Source: Longimicrobiales bacterium | GTDB taxonomy: Bacteria > Gemmatimonadota > Gemmatimonadetes > Longimicrobiales > Gaopeijiaceae | Length of the DNA stretch: 34,349 nucleotides | Assembly (NCBI GenBank): GCA_028280525.1 | Contig: JANQLR010000216.1 | Coordinates: 1-34,349 of the forward strand | Reading direction: 5' to 3' | Part shown: positions 27,622 to 34,349 of the stretch, one piece after another | Position numbering within the stretch: position 1 is the first letter of the stretch | Layout: each line of letters begins with the position of its first letter | Position numbers and translations under genes: made by a program | Notes under the pieces: model-generated | Told to the model about the DNA's origin: nothing | The model's database searches: none | Seen by the model: only the letters and a program-made list of their open reading frames with translations

Positions 27622-27660
27622 GGGCGGGATCGGTCGAGGTGGCCGATCCCGCCCTTCTTT
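27622..27660 (+). terminator. Intrinsic terminator between convergent genes
   Basis: GGGCGGGATCGG and CCGATCCCGCCC form a perfect 12-base stem with a nine-base loop, directly followed by TTCTTT. This has stem and T-run in the correct order for the plus strand, 43 bases after the Asp-box gene. It may also slow readthrough from the convergent minus-strand operon. Confidence 0.75.
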
Positions 27661-27723
27661 CGCCCCCCTTGGGTGGCCACCCTCCATACGTTGGAGGGGG
27701 CGGGGGGGTGGGCTGCGGCGGGT

Positions 27724-28914
27724 CTAGCTCCCGCCGAAGAGCCCCACCGGAAGACCGTAGGCGAAGTCGGTCCTCAGGTCGGAGTCGCGAGTCAGTCGGT
27801 TCCGCTCCACCCCGAGGGAGAAGGTCACCCAACCTCCGAACGGCGGTCGGACCTCCGCGCCGGAGTTCAGAAGGAAGACGGGGCGCTGAGAGTCCTGAAA
27901 CTCACCCTCGACCTCGACGAACGCCTTGGTGCGGTTCCCGCCCATGTAGAGCCGCGAGCCGAGAGCGGCCTTGGCCTCGAAGTCCCCGGACAACGAGTCG
28001 CGTACCGCGCCGACCTGAGTGCCGATCAGAAGCTGACCCCAGCTTCCCGCTCGCAGTCCACCGGTCGCCCAGAACGCATGCTCCTGGACGGCCAGCCCCG
28101 TTCCGGTCGAGTCCGCGGCTTCCGCGCGGCCCGCGTAGGCCACCTCCAGGATGCCGGCGTTCCAGTTCCTCTCTTCGTGTTCCCGGATCCTCTTCCGTAC
28201 CAGCGCGTCGAAACCGGGAGACTCGAGATTCTCCAGGAAGCTCCGCAGCCTCGCACGGTCGTCGGCTTCCGGCAGGGATGCCACGAGGGTATCGATGACG
28301 CCATCCCGCACGCCCATGCTGTCATTCACGATGATGTTCGCCAATCGATCCGCCGCCCGCGCGATCGGGTGGACTGCATCGCGGAGGATACCGGCGGCGG
28401 TTCTGATCGAGTCTCGAACTGCCTCCAAACGGCGGAGGTCGAGGCTGTCGAGCAACTGGCCTGCGACCTCGCTTCCGCGCAGGTCACCACGATCGATCAG
28501 TGCAGTCCGGATCCCCCAACCCACACTGGAGGCGGGCGATGCATCGTCGGAGCGCCGAGTCGCCAGAGAGATGCGCGTTCGGTACAGCGCCGCACGTGCC
28601 TGGTAACGGTCGATCGTCAGGTTGCGCCCGCCGATCAACAAGGCCGGCGCGAACTCGGCTGCGAAGCTCCTGGGGATCGCCAGTCCGTCACCCGTCAGGT
28701 TCGAAACGGCGACCGCGAGTTCGTTGATGTCTCCGGGGCGCAGGATGTTGCTCGGCTCGGTCCCCAGGAGGTTGAAGGCCGGGGACTGTGGCACGGCGAA
28801 CTCGAGTCGGAACCTCGAGGCGAGCGAGTCCGACCGTTCCTCCTCCTGAGCCGTGACGGGAAGCGCGATGAAGCCACAGATCGTCGCGCAGAGCCCGAGC
28901 GTGAAGAGCTTCAT
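27724..28914 (-). CDS. Exported protein of unknown function, probable outer-membrane beta-barrel
   Basis: A 396-residue protein with a signal peptide (KLFTLGLCATICGFIALPVTAQ). After it comes FAVPQSPAFNLLGTEPSNI followed by LRPGD and FAAEFAPALLIGG, a pattern I associate with uncharacterised surface proteins but cannot name. The middle (about 150-260) is helical and charged. The last 130 residues alternate short polar and hydrophobic stretches with glycine and aromatics (ILEVAYAGRAEA, AFWATGGLRAG, LGSRLYMGG, WVTFSLGVERNRL), as in an outer-membrane barrel. Its ATG overlaps the stop of the preceding 134-residue gene (ATGA), making it the last gene of the PadR-ADOP operon. Confidence 0.8.
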   Translation of the reverse strand: MKLFTLGLCATICGFIALPVTAQEEERSDSLASRFRLEFAVPQSPAFNLLGTEPSNILRPGDINELAVAVSNLTGDGLAIPRSFAAEFAPALLIGGRNLTIDRYQARAALYRTRISLATRRSDDASPASSVGWGIRTALIDRGDLRGSEVAGQLLDSLDLRRLEAVRDSIRTAAGILRDAVHPIARAADRLANIIVNDSMGVRDGVIDTLVASLPEADDRARLRSFLENLESPGFDALVRKRIREHEERNWNAGILEVAYAGRAEAADSTGTGLAVQEHAFWATGGLRAGSWGQLLIGTQVGAVRDSLSGDFEAKAALGSRLYMGGNRTKAFVEVEGEFQDSQRPVFLLNSGAEVRPPFGGWVTFSLGVERNRLTRDSDLRTDFAYGLPVGLFGGS

Positions 28915-29315
28915 GCCGCCTCCTCACCCAGATCCACGTAGATCAGGAAGGCGAGGGCGTGACGGTTCATCGACCCCTCCGAGATCAACGAGCCCACCTC
29001 CTCGCCCCCCTGGTAGATCCGTACCGTGATGGCGAAGCGCCCGGTTCCGTCCGGGTTGGCGATCAGGCCCTGTGCCCGCACCGTCTGGCCGACGAGGTCG
29101 GCCGCAGGGCCCAGCTCGAAGCGGTCGTCGCCCGCGAAGAGGAAGTCCCCCTCCATGGGGTTCTTCAGCCCGTCCGGCAGGACCATCATCTGGTAGGATC
29201 CAGCGAGCGCGTAGCCGCTGGAGATCTCTACGTCGACGTCCCCACCCGACGGGTCGATACCGATGGTGCCCTGGATCATCCGACCCTCCAAGCTGGTGTG
29301 CGCGTTCGTTTCCAC
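28911..29315 (-). CDS. Small beta-rich protein of unknown function, 134 residues
   Basis: I do not recognise a family. It begins at a GTG 24 bases after the ADOP stop and ends in an ATGA overlap with the exported protein gene, so it is firmly within the operon. The sequence is mostly predicted strands and turns (IQGTIGIDPSGGDVDVEI, SYQMMVLPDG, GRFAITVRIYQGGEEVGSLI, ALAFLIYVDLGEEA), consistent with a beta-sandwich. There is no signal peptide or membrane segment, so it should be cytosolic or exported by another route. The phrase NPMEGDFLFAGDDRFELGPAADLVGQTV suggests a ligand-binding or structural domain, but no catalytic motif is visible. Confidence 0.78.
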   Translation of the reverse strand: METNAHTSLEGRMIQGTIGIDPSGGDVDVEISSGYALAGSYQMMVLPDGLKNPMEGDFLFAGDDRFELGPAADLVGQTVRAQGLIANPDGTGRFAITVRIYQGGEEVGSLISEGSMNRHALAFLIYVDLGEEAA

Positions 29316-29339
29316 CCGGTTGGACGGACGCGCCTCCCG

Positions 29340-31973
29340 CTATTCCTCCCGCAGCACCCTCGCCGGGTCGACCCGGGTCGCTCGAAGTGCCGGCCCCAAC
29401 GCCCCCAGCAGCGACGCTCCGACCAGGAGAATCGGGACTGCCGCGAAGGTCAGGGGGTCGCGTGCGTCGATGCCGTACAGGTTCTCGGCAATCGTGCCGG
29501 TGGCCCGGAAGGCGATCAGCGCCCCGATGACGACCCCGAGGGCGGCCACCGCGCCGGTCTGTCGAAGGACGCCTCTGCGCACGGCTCCGGGTTCCGCTCC
29601 GATCGCCAGCCGGATGCCGATCTCCCGGCGGCGTTGCTGGACGCCGTACGCCGCCCCCGCCTGCAGGCCGATGAGCGCGAGCATCAGAGCCATGGCGGCG
29701 AGGGAGGCGAGCATCCAACTCAGGAAGCGGTCGGTCGAGAGGTCGTCCGCGAGCGCATCGCGCCCGGTTCGAAGCTGCCCGATGGGCTGAGCGGGATCGA
29801 CCCTCCCTACCGCCTCCCGGATCTCCGCGATCGGCACGGGAACGCCCGGTGCCACCCGAATCGCCAGCGAGGTAATCACCCTCTCGTCGCGTGAGGCGGC
29901 CAGGACCCGATCGAATCGACCGCTGCGATCATCGGGGCTCTCGAGCCGCAGATCGTCGGCAACCCCGACGATCCGCACGGGGTCTCCCTCCGCCCACAGA
30001 GGTCCGTAGGCCCCCACCGCCGACTCCGCCGAACCGAAGGCGAGATCCGCCCACGCTCGGTCGATGATGATTCCGTTGGAGCCGGCATCCCCGGGCTCGA
30101 ACCACCGTCCGGCGACGAGTCGAACGCCCATCGCATTCGGTCCGTCGTCGTAGACCTCCAGGTAGGGGACGATGTCCGGCTCCAGACCCATCGACTCGCC
30201 GTTGGAGTCGAGAAGGTCGTAGCCGAAGGAGATGCCCGCGATCGTCGGCGCGACCGCGTCGACCCCCGGGATCGCCTCGAGTTCGCGGAGGATGCGACTC
30301 ATCAGCACCCGCTGGCTCTCGGGGTCGGGGTAGCGAGCCGGAGTCGGGTCGATCATCAGGCTGGCGGTGTGATCGACGTCGTATCCGACATCGGTCGCGT
30401 TCAGGCCCACGTAGCTGCGCAACACCAGCGTGGCGCCGATGAGGAGCACGAAGCTGAGGGCCACCTGAGCGGAGAGCAGCCCGGAGCGGAGTCGGCGTGC
30501 ACCCCGGCCGTCCGAGTGGCGCCGGTCGCCGGTCGCACCACCCACCAGCCGATCGCCGGAGAGGAAGAAGGCGGGGACGACGGAGAGGGCCGCGGTGAAC
30601 ACACCGATCGCCGCGAGTCCCATCGCCAACACCCTGGGGTCGAGTACGAACCGATTCGGCGCCATGAAGGCGACGGACCGCGGGAGGAGGCTGGGGACCA
30701 ACCCCAGCATCCCCTGAGTCGCGAGGGTCGCGGCGACGATCGCCGCGAGCCCGAGGAGCGCGGCCTCGCGCCACCACCGGACGAGGAGCGTGCCGCGGGA
30801 GGCTCCGAGCGCCCGCATGACCTGCGTCTCCCTGCGCCGATCCGCCGCCCGGATCGAGGTCAGAAGCGAGGCATTGGCGATGGCGATCAGGACGAGGGCA
30901 GCCACGGCCAGCCCCACCAGGATGAGCGCGGATCGCACCCCCCGACTCCAGTACCGGCGTTCGATGCTGTTGAGCTTGATCCAGGCCAGCTTCGCGTTGT
31001 CGAGCCGTTCGACGAGCACCGGGCGCAGTTCGTCCGCCTGCGTCTGGACCGATTCGATCGTGCGTCCCTCCGGGATGCGGGCCACGAGTTCGCCGTACCG
31101 GCCCGTCCTGCCCAACGCCTCGAGCGCATCGGACATCGGGACGAAGAGGGGCGCGCCGAAGCGCATCGGGAAGCGGAAGTCCCGCGGCATCACGCCGATG
31201 ACCGCAACCTCGATCTCGTCGATCGTGATCGGATCTCCGAGCGACCACCCCTCTCGCTCGAGACGGACCGCGTAGTCCCAGGTGGCGATCGCGACCGGAG
31301 CGCTCCGCGCGAACTCCTCCGCTGCGAAGGCCCGCCCTCGGACCGGCTCGACGCCGAGCGCCGCCTCGGCCCCGGCGGTGAGGCCACGGATGGAGACGCT
31401 CTCCGCCTGGCCGCGATCGGTGCGCGCAACGTCGAAGCTCGAGTGCAGGCCGGCGTGGGTGAACAGACCGGCCTCCGACCAGCTCCCGGCGGTCGCCGGT
31501 CCGAGGTAGCGGGTCCAGTACCGTTCCGGCTCGTCCGACGCATCCACCTCCACGATCCCGCCCGGGTCCGCATACGGCGCCGGTTCCAGCATGATGCCGT
31601 ACACCACCGCCCACGTCGTCAGCGCCGTCGCCATCGCGAGCGCCAAGCTGCCGACGATGACCCCCGTCGGTCCCGGCGACCTCACCAGCCGGCGCGCAGC
31701 CCCGGTCCAGCCCCGCACCTCCCCCGCGAACCACTCCATCATCCCGTCCCCTCCCGTCGTCGTCCGTCCAATCTTCTTCAGTTCCTGCTTCCGCCCCGCC
31801 ACACTCCCGAAGCGTCGCTCGGCCTCCGCTCGGGCAGCGTCCGGTGTCCACCCCTCCTCCACGAGCCGATCCGCGGTCTCGAGCAGGTGGTGCTGCAGTT
31901 CCCAGTCGATCCCGTCGTTCTCGGTCTGGGAGAAGAGGGGGAGCCGACGTTCGATGGGATCGTGGCTCCTCAC
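29340..31973 (-). CDS. ADOP-type permease (MacB/FtsX-like, no ATPase)
   Basis: An 877-residue duplicated MacB-like permease with an N-terminal prefix domain (IDWELQHHLLETADRLVEEG, then TPDAARAEAERRFG). Membrane segments begin with VIVGSLALAMATALTTWAVVYG. The first FtsX half has LILVGLAVAALVLIAIANASLL and RRRETQVMRALGASRG; the second has SAQVALSFVLLIGATLVLRSY and ends with RRREIGIRLAIGAEPGAVRRG and LRATRVDPARVLREE. The start is a GTG three bases after the padR stop. This and the permease at 7855-10581 are distant paralogues, each downstream of its own PadR gene; sequence identity looks limited outside the family motifs. No ATPase is encoded in the operon. Confidence 0.92.
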   Translation of the reverse strand: MRSHDPIERRLPLFSQTENDGIDWELQHHLLETADRLVEEGWTPDAARAEAERRFGSVAGRKQELKKIGRTTTGGDGMMEWFAGEVRGWTGAARRLVRSPGPTGVIVGSLALAMATALTTWAVVYGIMLEPAPYADPGGIVEVDASDEPERYWTRYLGPATAGSWSEAGLFTHAGLHSSFDVARTDRGQAESVSIRGLTAGAEAALGVEPVRGRAFAAEEFARSAPVAIATWDYAVRLEREGWSLGDPITIDEIEVAVIGVMPRDFRFPMRFGAPLFVPMSDALEALGRTGRYGELVARIPEGRTIESVQTQADELRPVLVERLDNAKLAWIKLNSIERRYWSRGVRSALILVGLAVAALVLIAIANASLLTSIRAADRRRETQVMRALGASRGTLLVRWWREAALLGLAAIVAATLATQGMLGLVPSLLPRSVAFMAPNRFVLDPRVLAMGLAAIGVFTAALSVVPAFFLSGDRLVGGATGDRRHSDGRGARRLRSGLLSAQVALSFVLLIGATLVLRSYVGLNATDVGYDVDHTASLMIDPTPARYPDPESQRVLMSRILRELEAIPGVDAVAPTIAGISFGYDLLDSNGESMGLEPDIVPYLEVYDDGPNAMGVRLVAGRWFEPGDAGSNGIIIDRAWADLAFGSAESAVGAYGPLWAEGDPVRIVGVADDLRLESPDDRSGRFDRVLAASRDERVITSLAIRVAPGVPVPIAEIREAVGRVDPAQPIGQLRTGRDALADDLSTDRFLSWMLASLAAMALMLALIGLQAGAAYGVQQRRREIGIRLAIGAEPGAVRRGVLRQTGAVAALGVVIGALIAFRATGTIAENLYGIDARDPLTFAAVPILLVGASLLGALGPALRATRVDPARVLREE

Positions 31974-31976
31974 CGG

Positions 31977-32303
31977 TCAGCCCCGGCCGCTGGTCGCGAT
32001 CTGCTCGACGGCCGAGACGTAGCGCTTCCAGCGCGCACGCTCGCCGGCGAGCGCCTCCCGACCGGCGTCGGTCAGGCAGTAGTACCTGGCCCGGCGGCCC
32101 TTGCTGCTGATCCCCCAGGTCGAGGCCAGCAGTCCGCGCTTCTGCATGCGATGCAGCGCGGGGTAGAGCGCCCCCTCCTCGATCTGGAGATCACCCTCGG
32201 TCGACTCGCGAATCCAGTCGAGAATCCCGAAGCCGTGCAGCTCCTGCGCGGCTGCGAGCGTCTCCAGGATGAGGAGTTCGAGCGTGCCCTGAAGAACGTC
32301 CAT
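31977..32303 (-). CDS. PadR-family transcriptional regulator
   Basis: A 108-residue PadR regulator, the typical short length. The ATG at 32303 gives the canonical MDVLQGTLELLILETLA start; the upstream frame runs into the palindromes and is not coding. The recognition region EEGALYPALHRMQKRGLL, wing (WGISSKGRRARYYCLTDAGREAL) and a single C-terminal dimer helix are present. It is three bases upstream of the ADOP permease gene, and two palindromes precede it, so autorepression of the four-gene operon is the simplest reading. Confidence 0.92.
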   Translation of the reverse strand: MDVLQGTLELLILETLAAAQELHGFGILDWIRESTEGDLQIEEGALYPALHRMQKRGLLASTWGISSKGRRARYYCLTDAGREALAGERARWKRYVSAVEQIATSGRG

Positions 32304-32327
32304 GGAGTCGTCCGTTGCGAGTGTTGG

Positions 32328-32370
32328 CCTAAATGGATTAGGACAATGGTCGTAGCCTAAACGGATTAGG
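32328..32370 (-). promoter_or_regulatory. Tandem palindromic operators of the second padR-ADOP operon
   Basis: Two nearly identical 15-base palindromes, CCTAAATGGATTAGG (32328-32342) and CCTAAACGGATTAGG (32356-32370), lie 25-67 bases before the padR start, 28 bases apart from start to start. Each has perfect CCTAA/TTAGG arms around five bases, and the two differ at one central base. They are A/T-rich in a GC-rich region and sit where the promoter should be. Binding by the adjacent PadR is inferred from position and symmetry. Confidence 0.75.
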
Positions 32371-32489
32371 TCAACGGGCAGGGTCACCCGAGGGTACGAG
32401 GGCCGCGCTCATCCCGACGTTCGACCCGGCCGAATCTAGGGATTGACGTCCGGGTCACCGCCCGGAGGACTCCCCGCCCCCATCTGACC

Positions 32490-33497
32490 GTGCCTTCGGA
32501 AACCTCGAAAACCGGATCCACCCTCCTGGACCCATCGGTGCTCGCCGAGCGGGCGCGGGAGCGCGTGCTCGCCGGTCCCGCACTCGCCTCGGCGCTGGCG
32601 GGGCGAGACGACCTCGCGGGGATCGACCTCAGCGGCGCCCACCTCGACGGAGCCTCCCTCGCGGGCGTCCGTCTCTTCAAGGCGTGCCTGGACGGTGCAT
32701 CGCTGCGGGGAGCCGACCTCTCCGGGGCCGAGCTCTCCGGAGCGAGTCTTCGGGGAGCGAATCTGCAGCACGCTCGACTCGTGGGCGCAGGACTCGGGAT
32801 GGCCGATCTGACCGGGGCGAAGGCCTTCGAGACCGACTTCACCCACGCGGTCCTCACCGGGGCGACGCTCGCCGGCGCGACGCTGACCTGCGCCGTCTTT
32901 CGTGACTCCCGCATGCGGGAGTCGGATCTCCGAAACGCCGATCTCCACACCGCCGACCTGCGGGGCGCGGAGCTCAGCGGGTGCGACGTGTCGGGCGCCT
33001 CCTTCGACGAGGCGGACCTGCGGTCCGCAAAGCTCCAGCAGGTGAAGGGATACCGCTCCGCGGAGTGGTTCGGCGCGGATCTCCGGGACATCAACTTCAC
33101 CGGTGCCTACCGGCTCCAACGGTACGTGGCCGACGAGAACTACATCCACGAGTTCCGGCACTCCGGGCGGCTCCAGCGGATCCTCTACTGGATCTGGTGG
33201 GCGACCAGCGACTGCGGCCGCAGCGTCGGCCGGTGGCTGATCATGATTTCCCTGATGGCGTCGGTGTTCGCCGCCGCGTACGCCTGGGTCGGTGTGGAGC
33301 TGGGTCGCCACGCCCCCAGCGCCCTCACCTACTACTACTTCAGCGTCGTCACGCTCACCACGCTGGGGTACGGCGACATCCTGCCCACCTCGTCGATGGG
33401 GCAAATCCTCGTCCTCGCCGAGGTGGGGCTGGGGTACATGATGCTCGGCGGCCTCATCTCCATCTTCGCGAACAAGATGGCTCGGAGGGCGGACTAG
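32490..33497 (+). CDS. Pentapeptide-repeat / two-TM potassium-channel fusion protein
   Basis: A 335-residue fusion. Residues about 41-205 are pentapeptide repeats of the A(D/N)LxG type (for example GASLRGADLSGAELSGASL), forming a right-handed beta-helix of roughly 30 units. After a linker, TM1 is at about 249-269 (WLIMISLMASVFAAAYAWVGV). A pore loop carries the selectivity filter T291-L-G-Y-G-D296, and TM2 follows at about 306-328 (ILVLAEVGLGYMMLGGLISIF). This is a KcsA-like pore with a cytosolic N-terminal helix-shaped domain, expected to form a tetramer in the inner membrane. The GTG start is the first in frame; a GGAGGA lies rather far upstream. The next gene follows without a single spacer base. 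Confidence 0.92.
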   Translation: MPSETSKTGSTLLDPSVLAERARERVLAGPALASALAGRDDLAGIDLSGAHLDGASLAGVRLFKACLDGASLRGADLSGAELSGASLRGANLQHARLVGAGLGMADLTGAKAFETDFTHAVLTGATLAGATLTCAVFRDSRMRESDLRNADLHTADLRGAELSGCDVSGASFDEADLRSAKLQQVKGYRSAEWFGADLRDINFTGAYRLQRYVADENYIHEFRHSGRLQRILYWIWWATSDCGRSVGRWLIMISLMASVFAAAYAWVGVELGRHAPSALTYYYFSVVTLTTLGYGDILPTSSMGQILVLAEVGLGYMMLGGLISIFANKMARRAD

Positions 33498-34343
33498 GTG
33501 TTCCGTTGGACGCGCAGGCGCGACCCCAGGGCCGAGCTGAAATCTCGCATCGGCAGCTACGAGCTCCCGAGCTTCCCGGCCGCCGCCGTGGGCACGCTGA
33601 GTCTGCTGCGCGAGGACGCGGAGCTGTCGGAGATCGCCGCGCGGCTCGTGGCGGACCCGGGGTTGAGCGTCCAGATCCTCCGGACCGTGAACTCGGCCGC
33701 CTTCGGTCTCCGGCAACCGGCGGACACCGTCGCCTTCGCGGTCTCGCTCCTGGGACGGTCCCGGGTGGAGGCGCTCGTCCTGGCCGCTGCAGTGGCCGAC
33801 GCGCTCCCCGACGACGGGCCCATCGACCTTCGCAGGTTCTGGAAGACCTCGGCACAGCGCGCCTGTCTCGCCCGGGATCTCTCGGGCACCCTGAACCGTT
33901 CCGGCGCCGTGGAGGCCTTCACTGCAGGGCTCCTTCAGGACATGGCCGTCCCCGTGCTCGCCGCCGCCTTCCCGGACCGGTACGTGCCTCTCTACCGGAG
34001 CGCCGGCAACGCTGCCGAGGTGAGTCTCTGCGAAGTGGAGCGGGAGGAGTTCGGGTTCGACCACGCCGAGATCGGCGCCATGATGGCTGAATCCTGGGAC
34101 CTTCCCGAGGCGCTCATCACGGGGATCGCCGACCATCACCGCGACGGCGGGCAGGCTCCGATCGCCGTGACGGCGGCCTCGAGGGTCCGGCACTCGGATC
34201 CCGCCGACGACCTGGCCACCTTCAGGGAGCACTGCGCGTCGGCGCTGGGGATCACGGGGAACGCGCTGAACGCCTTGATCGAGAAGGCGGAGGCGGAGGC
34301 ATCGTCGCTGGCGGAATCCATGACCCCGAACCGCGCGCGCTGA
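33498..34343 (+). CDS. HDOD-domain signalling protein
   Basis: A 281-residue protein with an HDOD domain, an HD-related output fold found in bacterial signalling proteins. The family pattern is clear at about residues 20-200: YELPSFPAAAVGTLSLL, ADPGLSVQILRTVNSAAFG, AVSLLGRSRVEALVL, then FTAGLLQDMAVPVLA, where a catalytic HD pair is absent, and FGFDHAEIGAMMAESWDLP with IADHHRDG. There is no receiver, GGDEF or other partner domain and no membrane segment, so it probably acts through protein contacts in the cytosol. The GTG start directly abuts the TAG of the channel gene, indicating translational coupling. It ends six bases before the window edge. Confidence 0.9.
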   Translation: MFRWTRRRDPRAELKSRIGSYELPSFPAAAVGTLSLLREDAELSEIAARLVADPGLSVQILRTVNSAAFGLRQPADTVAFAVSLLGRSRVEALVLAAAVADALPDDGPIDLRRFWKTSAQRACLARDLSGTLNRSGAVEAFTAGLLQDMAVPVLAAAFPDRYVPLYRSAGNAAEVSLCEVEREEFGFDHAEIGAMMAESWDLPEALITGIADHHRDGGQAPIAVTAASRVRHSDPADDLATFREHCASALGITGNALNALIEKAEAEASSLAESMTPNRAR

Positions 34344-34349
34344 CCCGAC

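Noticed and set aside
30369-32360. A 663-residue plus-strand frame opposite the second ADOP gene
   Set aside because: It has no recognisable domain and is antisense to a clear permease and PadR pair.

Overview
The window is a GC-rich, densely coded bacterial chromosome segment. Third codon positions are strongly G/C, so long spurious open frames occur on the opposite strand of most genes. The gene families point to a Gram-negative environmental bacterium of the Gemmatimonadota/Acidobacteriota type: an RND tripartite pump, two PadR plus orphan MacB/FtsX-like permease (ADOP) modules, a long Asp-box (VPS10/sortilin-like) secreted protein, and a monomeric NADP-isocitrate dehydrogenase. This placement is inferred from gene content; no rRNA or other marker gene is present. 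No tRNA, rRNA, CRISPR array, insertion sequence or phage gene was seen, and no gene-free stretch exceeds about 235 bases.

Layout. 1-5047 (+): the 3' end of a TolC-type outer-membrane factor, a membrane-fusion protein and an RND permease, joined by two ATGA overlaps. 5134-6810 (-): an exported serine beta-lactamase-like hydrolase. 6969-7841 (+): an uncharacterised protein. 7855-10931 (-): a PadR repressor translationally coupled (GTGA) to an ADOP permease, with a near-palindrome upstream. 11021-13851 (-): a small lipoprotein with a possible heme site, then monomeric isocitrate dehydrogenase. 14018-15250 (+): acetate kinase.

15261-21716 (-) is the most interesting block. In order of transcription it holds oxyR, an FMO-type flavin monooxygenase, a serine-palmitoyltransferase-like alpha-oxoamine synthase, an acyl carrier protein, a beta-ketoacyl-ACP synthase, a short NeuB-type sugar-acid synthase without its C-terminal SAF domain, and a KdsC-type HAD phosphatase. 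Several of these genes overlap by 4-8 bases. The block looks like a compact pathway that makes an amino-ketone (sphingoid-like) lipid from an ACP-bound acyl chain, next to a two-enzyme nonulosonic-acid module. oxyR is divergent from katG (21951-24176, +).

24331-27579 (+) is a secreted Asp-box beta-propeller protein bounded by GC-rich hairpins. 27724-32303 (-) is a second PadR-ADOP operon with two extra genes, a small beta-rich protein and an exported probable outer-membrane protein; two copies of a CCTAA-N5-TTAGG palindrome lie before the PadR gene. 32490-34343 (+) holds a pentapeptide-repeat/potassium-channel fusion immediately followed by an HDOD-domain protein.
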